A DNA stretch of 64,000 nt from Mucilaginibacter sp. (GCF_028288205.1 NZ_JAQBOD010000042.1:1-64000), one strand, 5' to 3'. Counted from the stretch's first letter, positions 1 through 8,990 are shown. Made by a program: numbers and translations. The notes: generated by a model from the sequence alone, not told the origin.

Positions 1-220
1 CCTGCGGATGGTTTTCTTCAAAATCCAACAATTCCAACAGTGGTAGGCCAAAGGCAGCAGTCTTACCGGTCCCGGTTTGGGCTAATCCGACAAAATCGTT
101 GCTGCCTGTTAACAATACCGGGATTGATTGTTCCTGGATTGGTGTAGGATTTTCAAATCCTAACTCAGAGATGGCATTAACAATATCATGACGGATTCCC
201 AGTTCAATAAATGGGTTCAT
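1..220 (-). CDS. DEAD-box ATP-dependent RNA helicase, N-terminal part (runs off the window)
   Basis: The minus-strand frame opens with ATG at 220 and is still open at base 1, giving about 73 residues. It shows the Q motif ([13 protein letters not shown], about residues 23-35) followed by motif I (AQTGTGKT, about 47-54), the usual N-terminal order of bacterial DEAD-box RNA helicases, which unwind RNA duplexes with ATP. The start is supported by a good Bacteroidota promoter upstream (262-292). Which subfamily (RhlE, CsdA or other) cannot be judged because motifs II-VI and the C-terminal tail lie outside the window. Confidence 0.93.
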   Translation of the reverse strand, partial: MNPFIELGIRHDIVNAISELGFENPTPIQEQSIPVLLTGSNDFVGLAQTGTGKTAAFGLPLLELLDFEENHPQ

Positions 221-261
221 GATTAAAAATAACGTATCTGGCTTCATCGCCAAATCGGGCG

Positions 262-292
262 CAAAGGTAGGGTTTATTTTTGATAATTCAAA
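262..292 (-). promoter_or_regulatory. Bacteroidota-type promoter of the DEAD-box gene
   Basis: On the minus strand TTTG (289-292) is followed after 19 nt by TACCTTTG (262-269), matching the TTTG / TAnnTTTG consensus of the major Bacteroidota sigma factor. Transcription would start near 256, leaving a leader of about 36 nt before the ATG at 220. Confidence 0.75.
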
Positions 293-441
293 TATCTATT
301 TCTGGAATAAAAAGACGAAATGGAAAAAGACTTAACAAACACAGACACTATTGAGGAAGTCGGGTAAAAATATTAAGCAATGGGTTTACTTATCAGATAA
401 ACAGCTCTAAGCCTATAATAAAGCGTATTCACCTTAAAGTA

Positions 442-990
442 TTACAATTCTCCCAACTTCATAAAAGCATAAAACAACCCGGTACAATGCAGGGACTGGG
501 CAATTTTATTATCGGCTAAAAGTTGCTTTACTTCATCTATGGAATATTCTTCAACTATTAATTCTTCGTGATCGTCTAAAGTTTGCTCCTGCACTTTAAT
601 GCCGCCTTTAGCTAAATAGCAATAGGTATGATTGTTTGAGGTTGATGGATTAGCATAAACTGTACATAGCAGCTCTATTTCATCAAACTGGTAGCCGGTT
701 TCTTCCAGCAACTCCCGGCGCATAGCTGCAGCCGGTTCTTCGTCGCCATCAATAACACCACCCGGAATTTCTAAGGAAACAATATTTGCCGCATGGCGAT
801 ATTGGCGAACCATTATAACTTTATTATCAGCAGTTAAAGCTACTCCATTTACCCAGTTAGGGTATTCTAAAACAAAATATTCATCAACAACGCGGCCATC
901 GGGCATTTCGCATTTATCGGTGCGCAATGTTGCCCATGGGCCCTTATGTATATATTCTGAATGGCAAATTTTCCATTTAAGTTCACTCAT
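442..990 (-). CDS. Nudix hydrolase (ADP-ribose pyrophosphatase-like)
   Basis: The 182-residue protein carries an intact Nudix box (G-x5-E-x7-RELLEETGY, residues 78-100), the Mg-binding signature of enzymes that hydrolyse nucleoside diphosphates linked to another moiety. The flanking VRQYRHAA and LEIPGG segments resemble ADP-sugar pyrophosphatases of the NudF type, so ADP-ribose or ADP-sugar hydrolysis is the likeliest activity; substrate choice is inference. It is cytoplasmic, has no signal peptide, and stands alone between the helicase gene and the LemA/TPM group, separated from the latter by a palindromic repeat (1001-1084). Confidence 0.88.
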   Translation of the reverse strand: MSELKWKICHSEYIHKGPWATLRTDKCEMPDGRVVDEYFVLEYPNWVNGVALTADNKVIMVRQYRHAANIVSLEIPGGVIDGDEEPAAAMRRELLEETGYQFDEIELLCTVYANPSTSNNHTYCYLAKGGIKVQEQTLDDHEELIVEEYSIDEVKQLLADNKIAQSLHCTGLFYAFMKLGEL

Positions 991-1000
991 CTTTTATAAT

Positions 1001-1084
1001 GATTACGCTGATTTAATAATAGATTGCACCGATTTTCGGGTAGATTTAATCGATGTAATCACCTTTAATAATCAGTGCAATCTT
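1001..1084. repeat. Interspersed palindromic repeat, GATTRCACYGATT type
   Basis: The stretch holds several copies in both orientations of a 13-base word: GATTGCACCGATT at 1022-1034 and AATCGATGTAATC at 1048-1060, plus partial copies at both ends. The same family recurs at 2337-2420 on the other side of the TPM genes. It is noncoding and could fold into a hairpin between the TPM gene end and the Nudix gene. Confidence 0.65.
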
Positions 1085-1088
1085 ACCT

Positions 1089-1886
1089 CTACCAACTTCC
1101 GCCAGATCCGCCGCCGCCAAAATCGCCGCCGCCAAAACCGCCAAAGCCACCTCCGCCACTGTCACCACCGCTGCCGCCAGAGAAACCTCCCCAACCGCCA
1201 CCACCGCCACGATTACCGCCACCCAGCATTGAGCCGGCAAGAAACCACCAGAACGGACTGGCGCCCCCACGGCTGCCAATAACCTGGCCGTCGCCGCCGC
1301 CACGGTTACGAAATACAGCTATCAGTATAACTACAATTATAATAACTATAAAACCAATCGGGCTTCCGCCATTACCTTTGCTTTGACGGGCTTTCTTCTC
1401 GGCCTTGTATTCGCCTTTTGTATATTTAATAATATCATCAGTACCAGCGTCTAAGCCGCCATAATAATCACCCTGCTTAAAGCGCGGGTTCATATCATTA
1501 ACACGTATTTGCTGAGTAATAATATCAGGTAATGCACCCTCAACACCATAGCCGGTTTGGATAGACAACTTGCGGTTATCCAACGCAACCAACACCATGA
1601 TACCATTGTTTTTGCCTTTTTGCCCTACACCCCATGCGCGGCCAAGTTTTTGGGCGTACTCGTTAACATCATAGTCGCCAATAGATTTCATGATCACAAC
1701 CGCAATTTGGGTGGAGGATGAATCATTAAAAGCAACTAATTTATTTTCAAGCCGCTGTTTTTCCTCTGCTGATAAAGTATTGGTATAATCTGTAACTATG
1801 GTGTTTGATTTGGGTGGAAAATCCTGCGCAAAAACACTTCGGGCACAAAGTAATAAGCCAACAAATAATATAATTTTTTTGAACAT
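1089..1886 (-). CDS. TPM-domain (YgcG-like) membrane protein with glycine-rich tail
   Basis: The frame can be opened further upstream, but the ATG at 1886 gives a clean signal peptide (MFKKIILFVGLLLCARSVFAQ) and lies just after the stop of the upstream gene, so it is preferred (265 aa). A TPM domain follows (about residues 25-155; QIAVVIMKSIGDYDVNEYA, GKNNGIMVLVAL), then a transmembrane helix (GFIVIIIVVILIAVF) and a tail made almost only of Gly, Ser, Phe and Trp. This is the YgcG architecture. Its biochemical role is poorly defined; with LemA it is thought to act in envelope maintenance. It is third in a LemA-TPM-TPM operon. Confidence 0.88.
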   Translation of the reverse strand: MFKKIILFVGLLLCARSVFAQDFPPKSNTIVTDYTNTLSAEEKQRLENKLVAFNDSSSTQIAVVIMKSIGDYDVNEYAQKLGRAWGVGQKGKNNGIMVLVALDNRKLSIQTGYGVEGALPDIITQQIRVNDMNPRFKQGDYYGGLDAGTDDIIKYTKGEYKAEKKARQSKGNGGSPIGFIVIIIVVILIAVFRNRGGGDGQVIGSRGGASPFWWFLAGSMLGGGNRGGGGGWGGFSGGSGGDSGGGGFGGFGGGDFGGGGSGGSW

Positions 1887-1896
1887 GGGTCTAAAT

Positions 1897-2328
1897 TTAA
1901 TCGCCATCCATAAAGGCAACATCGTCTGATAATTCGTTTTTATCCCGGTCATACGGAAAGTATTTTCCCAGTTGCCCGCCGGCAATTTTAATCCCGGTAA
2001 CAATGCCTTCAACTATGTTGCCATTTTTAAAATGTTGCAGCATATCTTCCTTGGTGCTGTCCCAAAAGTTTTCGCTCACTACCTGGTTTATCCCTGCATC
2101 GCCAATAATGGCAAACTTGCGGTCTACAACGGCAACGTATATTAATACGCCATTACGCAGTTTGGTTTTATGCATATCCAATTGGTAAAAATATTTAGCC
2201 GAGCGGTCAAGCACATCTTCACTACAGGTTTTTTCAATACAAACCCGCAACTCGCCCGAAGTACATTTTTCGGCATCAGCTATCGCCTCGCGTATGCGCT
2301 GTTGCTCCTCGTCGTTAAATACTGCCAT
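1897..2328 (-). CDS. TPM-domain protein, cytoplasmic type
   Basis: The 143-residue protein is a stand-alone TPM domain: EEQQRIREAIADAEKCTSGE at the N-terminus, then RNGVLIYVAVVDRKFAIIGD and a C-terminal helix region. It has no signal peptide or membrane segment, unlike its downstream neighbour, which starts only 10 nt beyond its stop. The pairing of a soluble and a membrane-anchored TPM protein behind LemA is common in Bacteroidota. Molecular function is unknown; the family name comes from plant TLP18.3, cyanobacterial Psb32 and worm MOLO-1. Confidence 0.85.
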   Translation of the reverse strand: MAVFNDEEQQRIREAIADAEKCTSGELRVCIEKTCSEDVLDRSAKYFYQLDMHKTKLRNGVLIYVAVVDRKFAIIGDAGINQVVSENFWDSTKEDMLQHFKNGNIVEGIVTGIKIAGGQLGKYFPYDRDKNELSDDVAFMDGD

Positions 2329-2336
2329 GGGGTTAG

Positions 2337-2420
2337 AGATTACACTGATTTTTAATAAGATTTCACCGATTAATTTTGATCACATCAATCGGTGAAATCA
2401 AAATTAATCGGTGTAATCTA
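2337..2420. repeat. Palindromic repeat inside the lemA-TPM operon
   Basis: GATTTCACCGATT (2359-2371) and its exact reverse complement AATCGGTGAAATC (2387-2399) form a 13-bp stem with a 15-nt loop, flanked by further copies of the same word (near 2340 and 2404-2419). It sits between the lemA stop and the first TPM gene and shares its core with the repeat at 1001-1084, so the two TPM genes are bracketed by one repeat family. Confidence 0.75.
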
Positions 2421-2424
2421 AAAA

Positions 2425-3003
2425 TTAGAATTGAACTTTCGGCGCTTTATCTGCACTTGCTTCAGCCTCAAAGTATCCTTTCTGGTTAAAGCTGAACATC
2501 TTAGCGGTAATGTTTGCCGGGAATGAACGGATCTTGGTGTTATAATCCTGCACGGCGCTGTTAAAATCGTTACGTGCAACAGTAATACGGTTCTCTGTAC
2601 CTTCTATTTGTGCTTGCAGCCCCAAAAAGTTTTCGTTGGTTTTTAACTGCGGATAATTTTCGGTAACCACCATCAGTCTGCCCAAAGCAGAGCTTAATTG
2701 CCCTTGTGCAGCCTGGAAGGCCTTAATAGACTCAGGTGTTAATTTAGATGGGTCAACCTGTACAGATGTTGCTTTTGCACGGGCATTAATAACATCTGTT
2801 AAAGTGCTCTTTTCAAAATTAGCGGCACCTTTTACAGCTGCAACCAGGTTAGGTATCAGATCAGACCGGCGTTGGTACTGTGCTTGTACCACACCCCATT
2901 TGGCCTTAACGTTTTCATCCATTTGTACCATGCTGTTATAACTGCATGAGCTTAATGACATTGCTGCCACGATAACCAATATTGCCGAGAATAGCTTTTT
3001 CAT
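2425..3003 (-). CDS. LemA family lipoprotein
   Basis: This 192-residue protein begins with a lipoprotein signal (hydrophobic stretch then SLSSC, Cys about residue 20) and has the LemA core: YNSMVQMDENVKAKWGVVQ, QRRSDLIPNLVAAVKG and a helix-rich C-terminus with LQAQIEGTENRI. LemA proteins are membrane-anchored helical proteins of unsettled function that co-occur with TPM/YgcG genes, as here. It heads the operon; the upstream 440 bases contain a long inverted repeat but no clear TAnnTTTG promoter with correct spacing. Confidence 0.92.
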   Translation of the reverse strand: MKKLFSAILVIVAAMSLSSCSYNSMVQMDENVKAKWGVVQAQYQRRSDLIPNLVAAVKGAANFEKSTLTDVINARAKATSVQVDPSKLTPESIKAFQAAQGQLSSALGRLMVVTENYPQLKTNENFLGLQAQIEGTENRITVARNDFNSAVQDYNTKIRSFPANITAKMFSFNQKGYFEAEASADKAPKVQF

Positions 3004-3445
3004 TTTTTTAGTTTTTGTTTTTTTTTGTAATTAGAGCACAAAACGTATACCGTTGTTACAATTTATATTTTGTATGCCATATTGGCAAAGATGTTTGTAA
3101 ATATAATTAAAAGATCGGGATCACTAACCTTCTTTACGGTAAGTGACGAAGGCAGACGCATTAAAATTTCTTTGCCCTCTTTCCGCGAAGCGAAGAGAGG
3201 GCCGACCAGCGTAGCGTAGTCGGGGTGAGTAATCGCCACCGTGCATTGGCGGTAATGTCGCCTTATTAATACTCACCCGATCATCGCTAAGCCGCTCGAT
3301 CACCCTCTCTTCGCTTCGCGGAAAGAGGGTTGGGATGGTAAATATTTTTTAATGCGTCTGCCCTGTTTTAAGTGACGAAAAGCGGGTTAGAAAGTATAAG
3401 TAAGCTTTGCTTATATTTGGCTTTGATTAACTGGTCCATCTCTTC
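3004..3445. repeat. Gene-free stretch with a long REP-like inverted repeat
   Basis: There is no convincing gene here. About 3163-3360 is a large imperfect inverted repeat: arms built on CCCTCTTTCCGCGAAGCG near 3176-3193 and its complement near 3311-3330, each ending in a GGGTGAGT/ACTCACCC segment that faces the other. The outer edges also match (CGCATTAAAA left, TTTTTAATGCG right). Similar CCCTCT palindromes recur at 10.5, 10.9, 16.2, 18.5, 29.2, 32.2 and 33.5 kb. A TATATTTG box at 3412-3419 may be the -7 element of the GH92 gene, though without a good TTTG at the right distance. Confidence 0.7.
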
Positions 3446-5734
3446 ATGAAGAATATACTTACTGTCTTGCTTATTTGCACAGGCTTTATAGCCAACGCGC
3501 AAAAATCAACCGAAAATTTAATACAATATGTTAAACCCATTGTAGGTACCCAGCGCATGGGCCATACCTTCCCTGGCGCCACTGTGCCCTTTGGGATGGT
3601 GCAGCTAAGCCCCGAGACGGATACCATAGGCTATGAAATGGACGGTAAATATAACCCTGATGTTTATAAATATTGCGCGGGTTATCAATATGAAGATAAA
3701 ACTATAGTAGGTTTTAGCCATACCCATTTTAGCGGTACGGGTCATTCAGATCTGGGCGATTTTTTAATTATGCCTACGATTGGTACGCTAAAGCTAAATC
3801 CCGGTACAGCAGATAAACCGCATAGCGGCTACCGCTCACCATACTCGCATCAGAATGAAGTAAGTGAGGCTAATTACTACAAAGTAAAATTGGACGAGCA
3901 CAACATTATTGCCGAAATGACCACTACAACACGTGTTGGCTTTCATCAATACACTTTCCCAAAATCTGATAACGCGCATATTATTTTGGACCTGATGGCG
4001 GGCATATACAATTATCCTGATAAAAACGTGTGGACCTATTTGCGGGTGGTTAATGATACTTTGGTAATGGGTTTCCGCCAAACTAATGGCTGGGCACGCA
4101 CCCGCACGCAGTATTTCGCTATGACGTTCTCTAAACCATTCATTGCCCACGGCTACAAAAATTATTCTAAACGCGAGGTGTATGGCGGTTTCTGGGGGAA
4201 ATTCAATCAAACCAAAAACTTTCCTGAAATAGCCGGTAAGCAAATAAGAGCCTACTTTGATTTTAAAACAAATGAAGGCGAAAAGATAAAGATCAAATTC
4301 GCGTTATCGCCGGTTAGCATGGAGGGAGCTTTAGCCAATATGAAAGCCGAAGCCAGAACCTGGGATTTCAATAAAGTTAAAAATACAGGCCAGCAGCAAT
4401 GGGAAAAAGAGCTGCATAAAATTGTAATAGCAGGCGACAAGGAAACAAAAGAAAATTTTTATACCTCCATGTACCATACCATGATAAACCCGACGGTTTA
4501 TATGGATGTAGATGGCCGGTATAAAGGCTTGGATCAGAACATTCATAAAGCAAACGGTTTTACCAATTACACCACTTTTAGCTTATGGGATACCCACCGC
4601 GCGCTGCACCCCTTGTTTAATATTATTGAGCCACAGCGCAATGCCGACATGGTTAAATCCATGCTGGCGCATTACGATCAAAGCCCGGAAAACATGCTGC
4701 CGGTATGGAGCAACTCGGCTAATGAGAACTGGTGCATGAGTGGTTACCACAGTGTTTCTGTAATTGCTGACGCGATGATAAAAGGTAATGCGCCGTTTAA
4801 CGTCCGTCATGCGTTAGAAGCTTGTGTAAACACGGCCCGCCATCGCGATTACCAGGGAATAGGTTACTATATGGACATGGGATATATCCCCGACGAAAAG
4901 GATGGCAACGCGGTATCATCAACTTTGGAGTATGCTTATGACGATTGGTGCATTGCGCAAATGGCTAAGAAACTGGGCAACAAGGCTATTTATAACGAGT
5001 TTAGCAAACGGGCAGAGAATTACAAAAATGTGTACGACCCTGCAACAGGTTTTATGCACCCTAAATTAGCAGATGGTACTTTCCGTAAAAAGTTTGATCC
5101 GCTTACTACTATTGGCCAGGGATTTATTGAGGGTAATGCGTGGAACTATACCTTATATGTACCGCATGACCCTGTGGGGCTGATTAAATTAATGGGCGGC
5201 AATAAGCGCTTTGTAACTTATGTAGATAGCCTGTTCAGCTTTAACCTGCCGGATAAATACTTTGCCGAAACTGAAGACATTACCCGCGACGGTATAATCG
5301 GCAATTATGTGCATGGCAACGAGCCATCACACCACGTAGCTTATTTATATAACTGGACCGATAAGCCCTGGAAAACACAGGAACGCGTACGCATGATACT
5401 GCCAAAGATGTACAAACCCACCCCGGATGGGCTGGGTGGCAATGACGATACCGGCCAGATGAGCGCCTGGTATATCTTCAGCTCGTTAGGGTTTTACCCT
5501 GTTGCGCCGGGATCAGACCAATATGCTATTGGCAGTCCGGCGGTTGATGGGGCGGTTATACAATTGGCCGGCGGTAAAACATTTACTATTCATGTAAATA
5601 ACCAAAGCGCCAGGAATGTGTACGTGCAAAAGATAGTGCTAAACGGCAAACCACTAAATACCTTGTTCTTAAAACATGCTGATATTATTAATGGCGGCGA
5701 GATAACATTCTATATGGCGGCGACGCATCAATAA
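3446..5734 (+). CDS. GH92 family alpha-mannosidase, secreted
   Basis: The 762-residue protein has a signal peptide (MKNILTVLLICTGFIANAQ) and the full length of GH92 exo-alpha-mannosidases. Diagnostic segments are YVKPIVGTQRMGHTFPGATV at the N-terminus, FSLWDTHRALHPL, GNAWNYTLYVPHDP and the C-terminal GGNDDTGQMSAWYIFSSLGF motif that carries catalytic acidic residues. GH92 enzymes are calcium-dependent inverting mannosidases, mostly cleaving alpha-1,2 or alpha-1,3/1,6 mannose from N-glycans or yeast mannan. Linkage specificity cannot be read here. It is a single gene, not part of an obvious SusC/SusD locus. Confidence 0.95.
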   Translation: MKNILTVLLICTGFIANAQKSTENLIQYVKPIVGTQRMGHTFPGATVPFGMVQLSPETDTIGYEMDGKYNPDVYKYCAGYQYEDKTIVGFSHTHFSGTGHSDLGDFLIMPTIGTLKLNPGTADKPHSGYRSPYSHQNEVSEANYYKVKLDEHNIIAEMTTTTRVGFHQYTFPKSDNAHIILDLMAGIYNYPDKNVWTYLRVVNDTLVMGFRQTNGWARTRTQYFAMTFSKPFIAHGYKNYSKREVYGGFWGKFNQTKNFPEIAGKQIRAYFDFKTNEGEKIKIKFALSPVSMEGALANMKAEARTWDFNKVKNTGQQQWEKELHKIVIAGDKETKENFYTSMYHTMINPTVYMDVDGRYKGLDQNIHKANGFTNYTTFSLWDTHRALHPLFNIIEPQRNADMVKSMLAHYDQSPENMLPVWSNSANENWCMSGYHSVSVIADAMIKGNAPFNVRHALEACVNTARHRDYQGIGYYMDMGYIPDEKDGNAVSSTLEYAYDDWCIAQMAKKLGNKAIYNEFSKRAENYKNVYDPATGFMHPKLADGTFRKKFDPLTTIGQGFIEGNAWNYTLYVPHDPVGLIKLMGGNKRFVTYVDSLFSFNLPDKYFAETEDITRDGIIGNYVHGNEPSHHVAYLYNWTDKPWKTQERVRMILPKMYKPTPDGLGGNDDTGQMSAWYIFSSLGFYPVAPGSDQYAIGSPAVDGAVIQLAGGKTFTIHVNNQSARNVYVQKIVLNGKPLNTLFLKHADIINGGEITFYMAATHQ

Positions 5735-5939
5735 AAGTGTAAGTGTATACACCCATATACACTGGCAAAGCAATGACACCAAAAGATTAAATAATATTAT
5801 TAATGTGTTTGGGTGCTAACTTCCTTTGGTACACAAGTTGAGCATCCGCCCGCTCAATTGCCGCGGGGGCTATTACTTTTGGCTTCAAGGGAAAAGTAAC
5901 TGGTAGATGGCACGGAGCGAACAATACAGTTACCCTACG

Positions 5940-6150
5940 CGGCATTGTTTTGTTACACGCAAATGTGTAACAAAATGTAACAGGTGTAACAAGATTTTGA
6001 CTTAAATACCTGTAAATAAGCTATTTACTAAAAAGTGATGTAACAAAATGTAACAACTTTTACGTCAGGATTTTTATGCTTAATTATTGATTAATTCATT
6101 GTAAATCAAATCATTATAAAATGGGTGATTTTTGACCAGTGAAACAAAAA
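5940..6150. repeat. Copy A of a ~220-bp noncoding repeat with GTAACA words
   Basis: Several spaced copies of (T)GTAACA occur: GTTACAC, GTGTAACAAAATGTAACA, GTGTAACAAG, then GTGATGTAACAAAATGTAAC and GTGAAACA. The element aligns end to end with 53760-53970 (shared landmarks AAAAAGTGATGTAACAAAAT, ATTTTTATG and AAATGGGTGATTTTT in the same order and strand). Both strands have stops in the conserved core, so it is unlikely to be coding. Confidence 0.75.
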
Positions 6151-6154
6151 AAAT

Positions 6155-6187
6155 GGCAGATGAGACAGTCGCACTGTTTCATCTGCC
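6155..6187. repeat. Strong hairpin after repeat copy A
   Basis: GGCAGATGAGACAGT (6155-6169) pairs with ACTGTTTCATCTGCC (6173-6187) across a 3-nt CGC loop; the only irregular position is a G-T pair. It has no T tract, so it is not a standard terminator. Confidence 0.75.
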
Positions 6188-6317
6188 GCTGTTCGATTTC
6201 CGCCTTCGGACGATTTTGTAAATAGTCTTTAGACTATTGTTAAAAAGATCATTGCGTAATGTAGTCGCAGACTACTGGCATTAGTAGTCCGAAGTTACAA
6301 ACTTCGGACAGCAAGGG
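6188..6317. repeat. Hairpin array 3' of the ATPase gene
   Basis: Three small stems follow one another: AGTCT/AGACT near 6225, TAGTC/GACTA near 6262, and CCGAAGT/ACTTCGG near 6290-6308. The array is framed by GCTGTTCGA (6188-6196) and TTCGGACAGCAAGGG (6303-6317). A compact form with the same two edges lies on the other side of the ATPase gene at 8991-9017. Confidence 0.65.
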
Positions 6318-6330
6318 AATTCTCTGTTAT

Positions 6331-8877
6331 TTAGGGGCTAAATAAGCTTCTAATTGTTTTAAATTCTGTAAAATCTCTATTTAAATCTGTTAAAGATGGA
6401 TCATTGTGTATTTCCATGGGATTGCTATGGCCTTTAATATAACCACAGCATCGTTCAAATATTTCATTAAGTTTTTCTTTATTGGCATCAAGCAATTGTC
6501 CATCAACTTTGATAAACTGAGTTAGAGCAACGTTTTTTTGATATCGTTTTACTGTACCGTTAAATATTTCATGTTCAACGCACAATTCAATTGCAGACCT
6601 AAGATAGCCATATCCGTCTTCAGCCATTTCTACTTCAGGTCTATTTTTTGGGCCGTTTATTAAAACATTAATTTTGCCGATGTATGTTTTTACAGTATTT
6701 ATTTCATCTGCACTATCGATTACGCCAGTTGTCTCATGCTCATTTTTAGAATTATAAAAAACAAAAAACAGCTCTTTATGTACAGGCAGAGATTTAAAAT
6801 ATAATAAACTGTTAAAAAGTAAAATACTATGAGTAAAAATAATTACTTGCCGAGATTTAGAAAGCGTAATAATGCGTCTTGAAAAATCATCAATTAAATG
6901 GTGATCTAAACTATTCACAGGATCATCAAAAATTACTGTCGAACTAACATTATCAAGTTGCAATTCGGTTAAAAACTCTGATAAAGCAATTGCTTTTTGT
7001 TCCCCTTCGCTCAAAATTTCAGTTAATATGTGCGATTTAACCCTTTGCTGAACTTTTGAGTTACCTCGATCTGTTGCGAAATTTAAGTCAATATTAAGGT
7101 GAGACTTTCTAAAAGCGGCTAATTCCGTCTTGAAAATAGAGTTAAAATTTTGACGGATAAGCTCTTCACGTGCCTCTGTTGTTTTTAAACTAATTGAACG
7201 AGTATTAAAGCTGCTTGAATTATTAAGAGTAGAAGATATTTTATGATTTTCTATAGTTTGTATTATTTCTGAATATTTACTAAATAGTGTTTTCCTATCT
7301 TTCAATTCATTTATTTCAGCAATTAATTCGGCTTCTTTAGCAGCAATATCATTTAAATCATTATGATGCTTAGTAATAAGCTCTGTAATGTCCAACTTTT
7401 TATCATCAAGTAATTGAATATAGTGCACATAATCAATAATAAAGTCTGGCACTTGTGTTTTATCCGTTACAATTAAATCTTTTAACTTATTTAATTCTAT
7501 ATTGTAATTCTGTAATTCGACGGTTTGCAATATATTTCCTTCAGCATCATATCCCCAAATAGCCTGTGATAATTTTATGTTGGCATCAAGATATATAACT
7601 TCAGCTTTGAAATGATTTATTTTCCCCTTTAATTCGTTAAGTTTTGCTTGTGCTGTATCATTTAAAAGTGTTCTATAATTCGCTATCAAATTCTTGCTCT
7701 CATTATCAAGTGTTTGTTTGCAAAATATACACGTATCTTCTTCTTGTGGATAATCTACCTTTGAAAGAATTTTAATATAATTTTCAGCTGAAGTTATAAA
7801 CGATAGGAATTCTGTACTTGTATAAAATTCAATATTATAAGATTCGACTATTTCTTTTAATCCCTTTTGTGATTGATTTTCAAGCTGTTTAATGTCCTCT
7901 TTCCAAGTATGCAAATTTTCCCATGAGCTATGATTTATTACGGATTCAGTTTTTTTAATTTTACTCAGAACGTTATTAATTTCCGCTGCTTTTAGCCTTA
8001 ATTCTCTCAAGGTTGCTTCAATAAGAGCCTTATTCAAAGCATTCAATTCAGTTACTTTAGCAGCAAGGCGGTTTTTACACTCCTCATCAAAATTGGAAAT
8101 CGTTTTTAGATCGGTGATTAATGAGCTTTTAGATAGTTTTGATATATATGTATATTGAGGGGTATTAGGAGTTAATATTGATATCCAGTCTATCGTTGTT
8201 TTGTATTTTTGCTTTTCAGAAGTTAATAATAGCGTAAGCGCATTTAATTCATCTGTTACTAAATTAAATAACTCAAAACCAATCGGAGTAACTACAAGTT
8301 GACGATCGGATAATGAAATAGCAACACAGTGATTATTAAATACTGAAATACTATCAAGATCTATTGACCTGTTGGCACCGGTCCATAAAAAACTTTTTTT
8401 AATGCCATTCGCTTCAAAATCGATTTTAGCTGATTTTAATTCAACCGAAGGATTATAGACGTTTGGGTGTATTGTTCCGCTTGTTTCATAGCTAAATCCT
8501 AACGCTTTTAAAATTCTACTATACCCTGTTTTTCCAGTGCCATTTTCACCATAAACCACGGTAACATTTTCAGAAAAATTTATTGTTTGATTTTTAGCTA
8601 ATCTATTTACTCCCGTTACTTCAGACAATGTTGATATTTTTATTGATTTATTAGAATTTGTATATATGGGCTTTACTATATTTATAGAAGGTAATCCACT
8701 ATGTAATTTAAGTGATTGTAAGAAATACTGAAAAATAGTTATTCGTTCTTGTTGCGTTAAACACGAAGAAGATGTTAAAATATTATCCAATAATAACTTT
8801 GCCCATTCCCCATTAATTTCTGCCCATTCCCATAAGAAATCAATAACTTCTTTTTTTGCATTTGTAGTCGATGCCAT
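6331..8877 (-). CDS. AAA/SMC-like ATPase with zinc hook, RloC-like (candidate defence nuclease)
   Basis: The 848-residue protein has an ABC/SMC-type ATPase split by long helical arms: Walker A GENGTGKT (110-117), CIFC (C383, C386) in mid-arm as in a Rad50/RloC zinc hook, ABC signature LSEGEQKA (about 620-628) and Walker B TVIFDDPVNSLDH (about 646-658). This is the AAA_13 layout shared with PrrC/RloC anticodon nucleases, which cut tRNA in infected cells. The C-terminal 100 residues contain R-x3-E (LRSAIE, about 761) and a later GHS, which loosely recall the Arg-Glu-His nuclease triad of PrrC, but spacing differs, so nuclease activity is speculative. The gene is visibly more A+T-rich than its neighbours, stands alone and is flanked by repeats. 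Confidence 0.82.
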   Translation of the reverse strand: MASTTNAKKEVIDFLWEWAEINGEWAKLLLDNILTSSSCLTQQERITIFQYFLQSLKLHSGLPSINIVKPIYTNSNKSIKISTLSEVTGVNRLAKNQTINFSENVTVVYGENGTGKTGYSRILKALGFSYETSGTIHPNVYNPSVELKSAKIDFEANGIKKSFLWTGANRSIDLDSISVFNNHCVAISLSDRQLVVTPIGFELFNLVTDELNALTLLLTSEKQKYKTTIDWISILTPNTPQYTYISKLSKSSLITDLKTISNFDEECKNRLAAKVTELNALNKALIEATLRELRLKAAEINNVLSKIKKTESVINHSSWENLHTWKEDIKQLENQSQKGLKEIVESYNIEFYTSTEFLSFITSAENYIKILSKVDYPQEEDTCIFCKQTLDNESKNLIANYRTLLNDTAQAKLNELKGKINHFKAEVIYLDANIKLSQAIWGYDAEGNILQTVELQNYNIELNKLKDLIVTDKTQVPDFIIDYVHYIQLLDDKKLDITELITKHHNDLNDIAAKEAELIAEINELKDRKTLFSKYSEIIQTIENHKISSTLNNSSSFNTRSISLKTTEAREELIRQNFNSIFKTELAAFRKSHLNIDLNFATDRGNSKVQQRVKSHILTEILSEGEQKAIALSEFLTELQLDNVSSTVIFDDPVNSLDHHLIDDFSRRIITLSKSRQVIIFTHSILLFNSLLYFKSLPVHKELFFVFYNSKNEHETTGVIDSADEINTVKTYIGKINVLINGPKNRPEVEMAEDGYGYLRSAIELCVEHEIFNGTVKRYQKNVALTQFIKVDGQLLDANKEKLNEIFERCCGYIKGHSNPMEIHNDPSLTDLNRDFTEFKTIRSLFSP

Positions 8878-8990
8878 ATTTTATATGTTAATAGAAGTAC
8901 GTCGCTGTACAATAATTAGAGCTAATAATAGAAATGTACATAGTCTGAATAATCATTAAATTTACACTTAATTTTGTAGTTTATACCCTC

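Larger units (their letters stand above)
5735..6330. other. Gene-free repeat mosaic downstream of GH92
   Basis: I see no gene on either strand. In order it holds: a palindrome-rich GTGTATACACCCATATACAC segment (about 5744-5763) also found near 53543; a segment with CCGCCCGCTCAATTGCCGCG and a TTACTTTTGGCTTCAAGGGAAAAGTAA-like hairpin near 5838-5900, related to sequence at 56748-56797; copy A of a ~220-bp repeat; a 15-bp-stem hairpin; and an array of hairpins up to the end of the ATPase gene. Confidence 0.7.

Noticed and set aside
920..1386. Plus-strand frames rich in Pro/Arg opposite the TPM gene
   Set aside because: They are the complement of the Gly-rich tail of the TPM protein and have no start context or family resemblance.
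1887..2012. Upstream extension of the TPM/YgcG gene
   Set aside because: It overlaps the coding sequence of the preceding TPM gene and removes the signal peptide from the N-terminus.
5940..6150. Possible protein coded by the GTAACA repeat
   Set aside because: Stops interrupt the conserved core on both strands in both copies.
6560..6620. HEPN motif in the ATPase C-terminus (RSAIELCVEH)
   Set aside because: Eight residues lie between Arg and His, more than the 4-6 of the HEPN motif.
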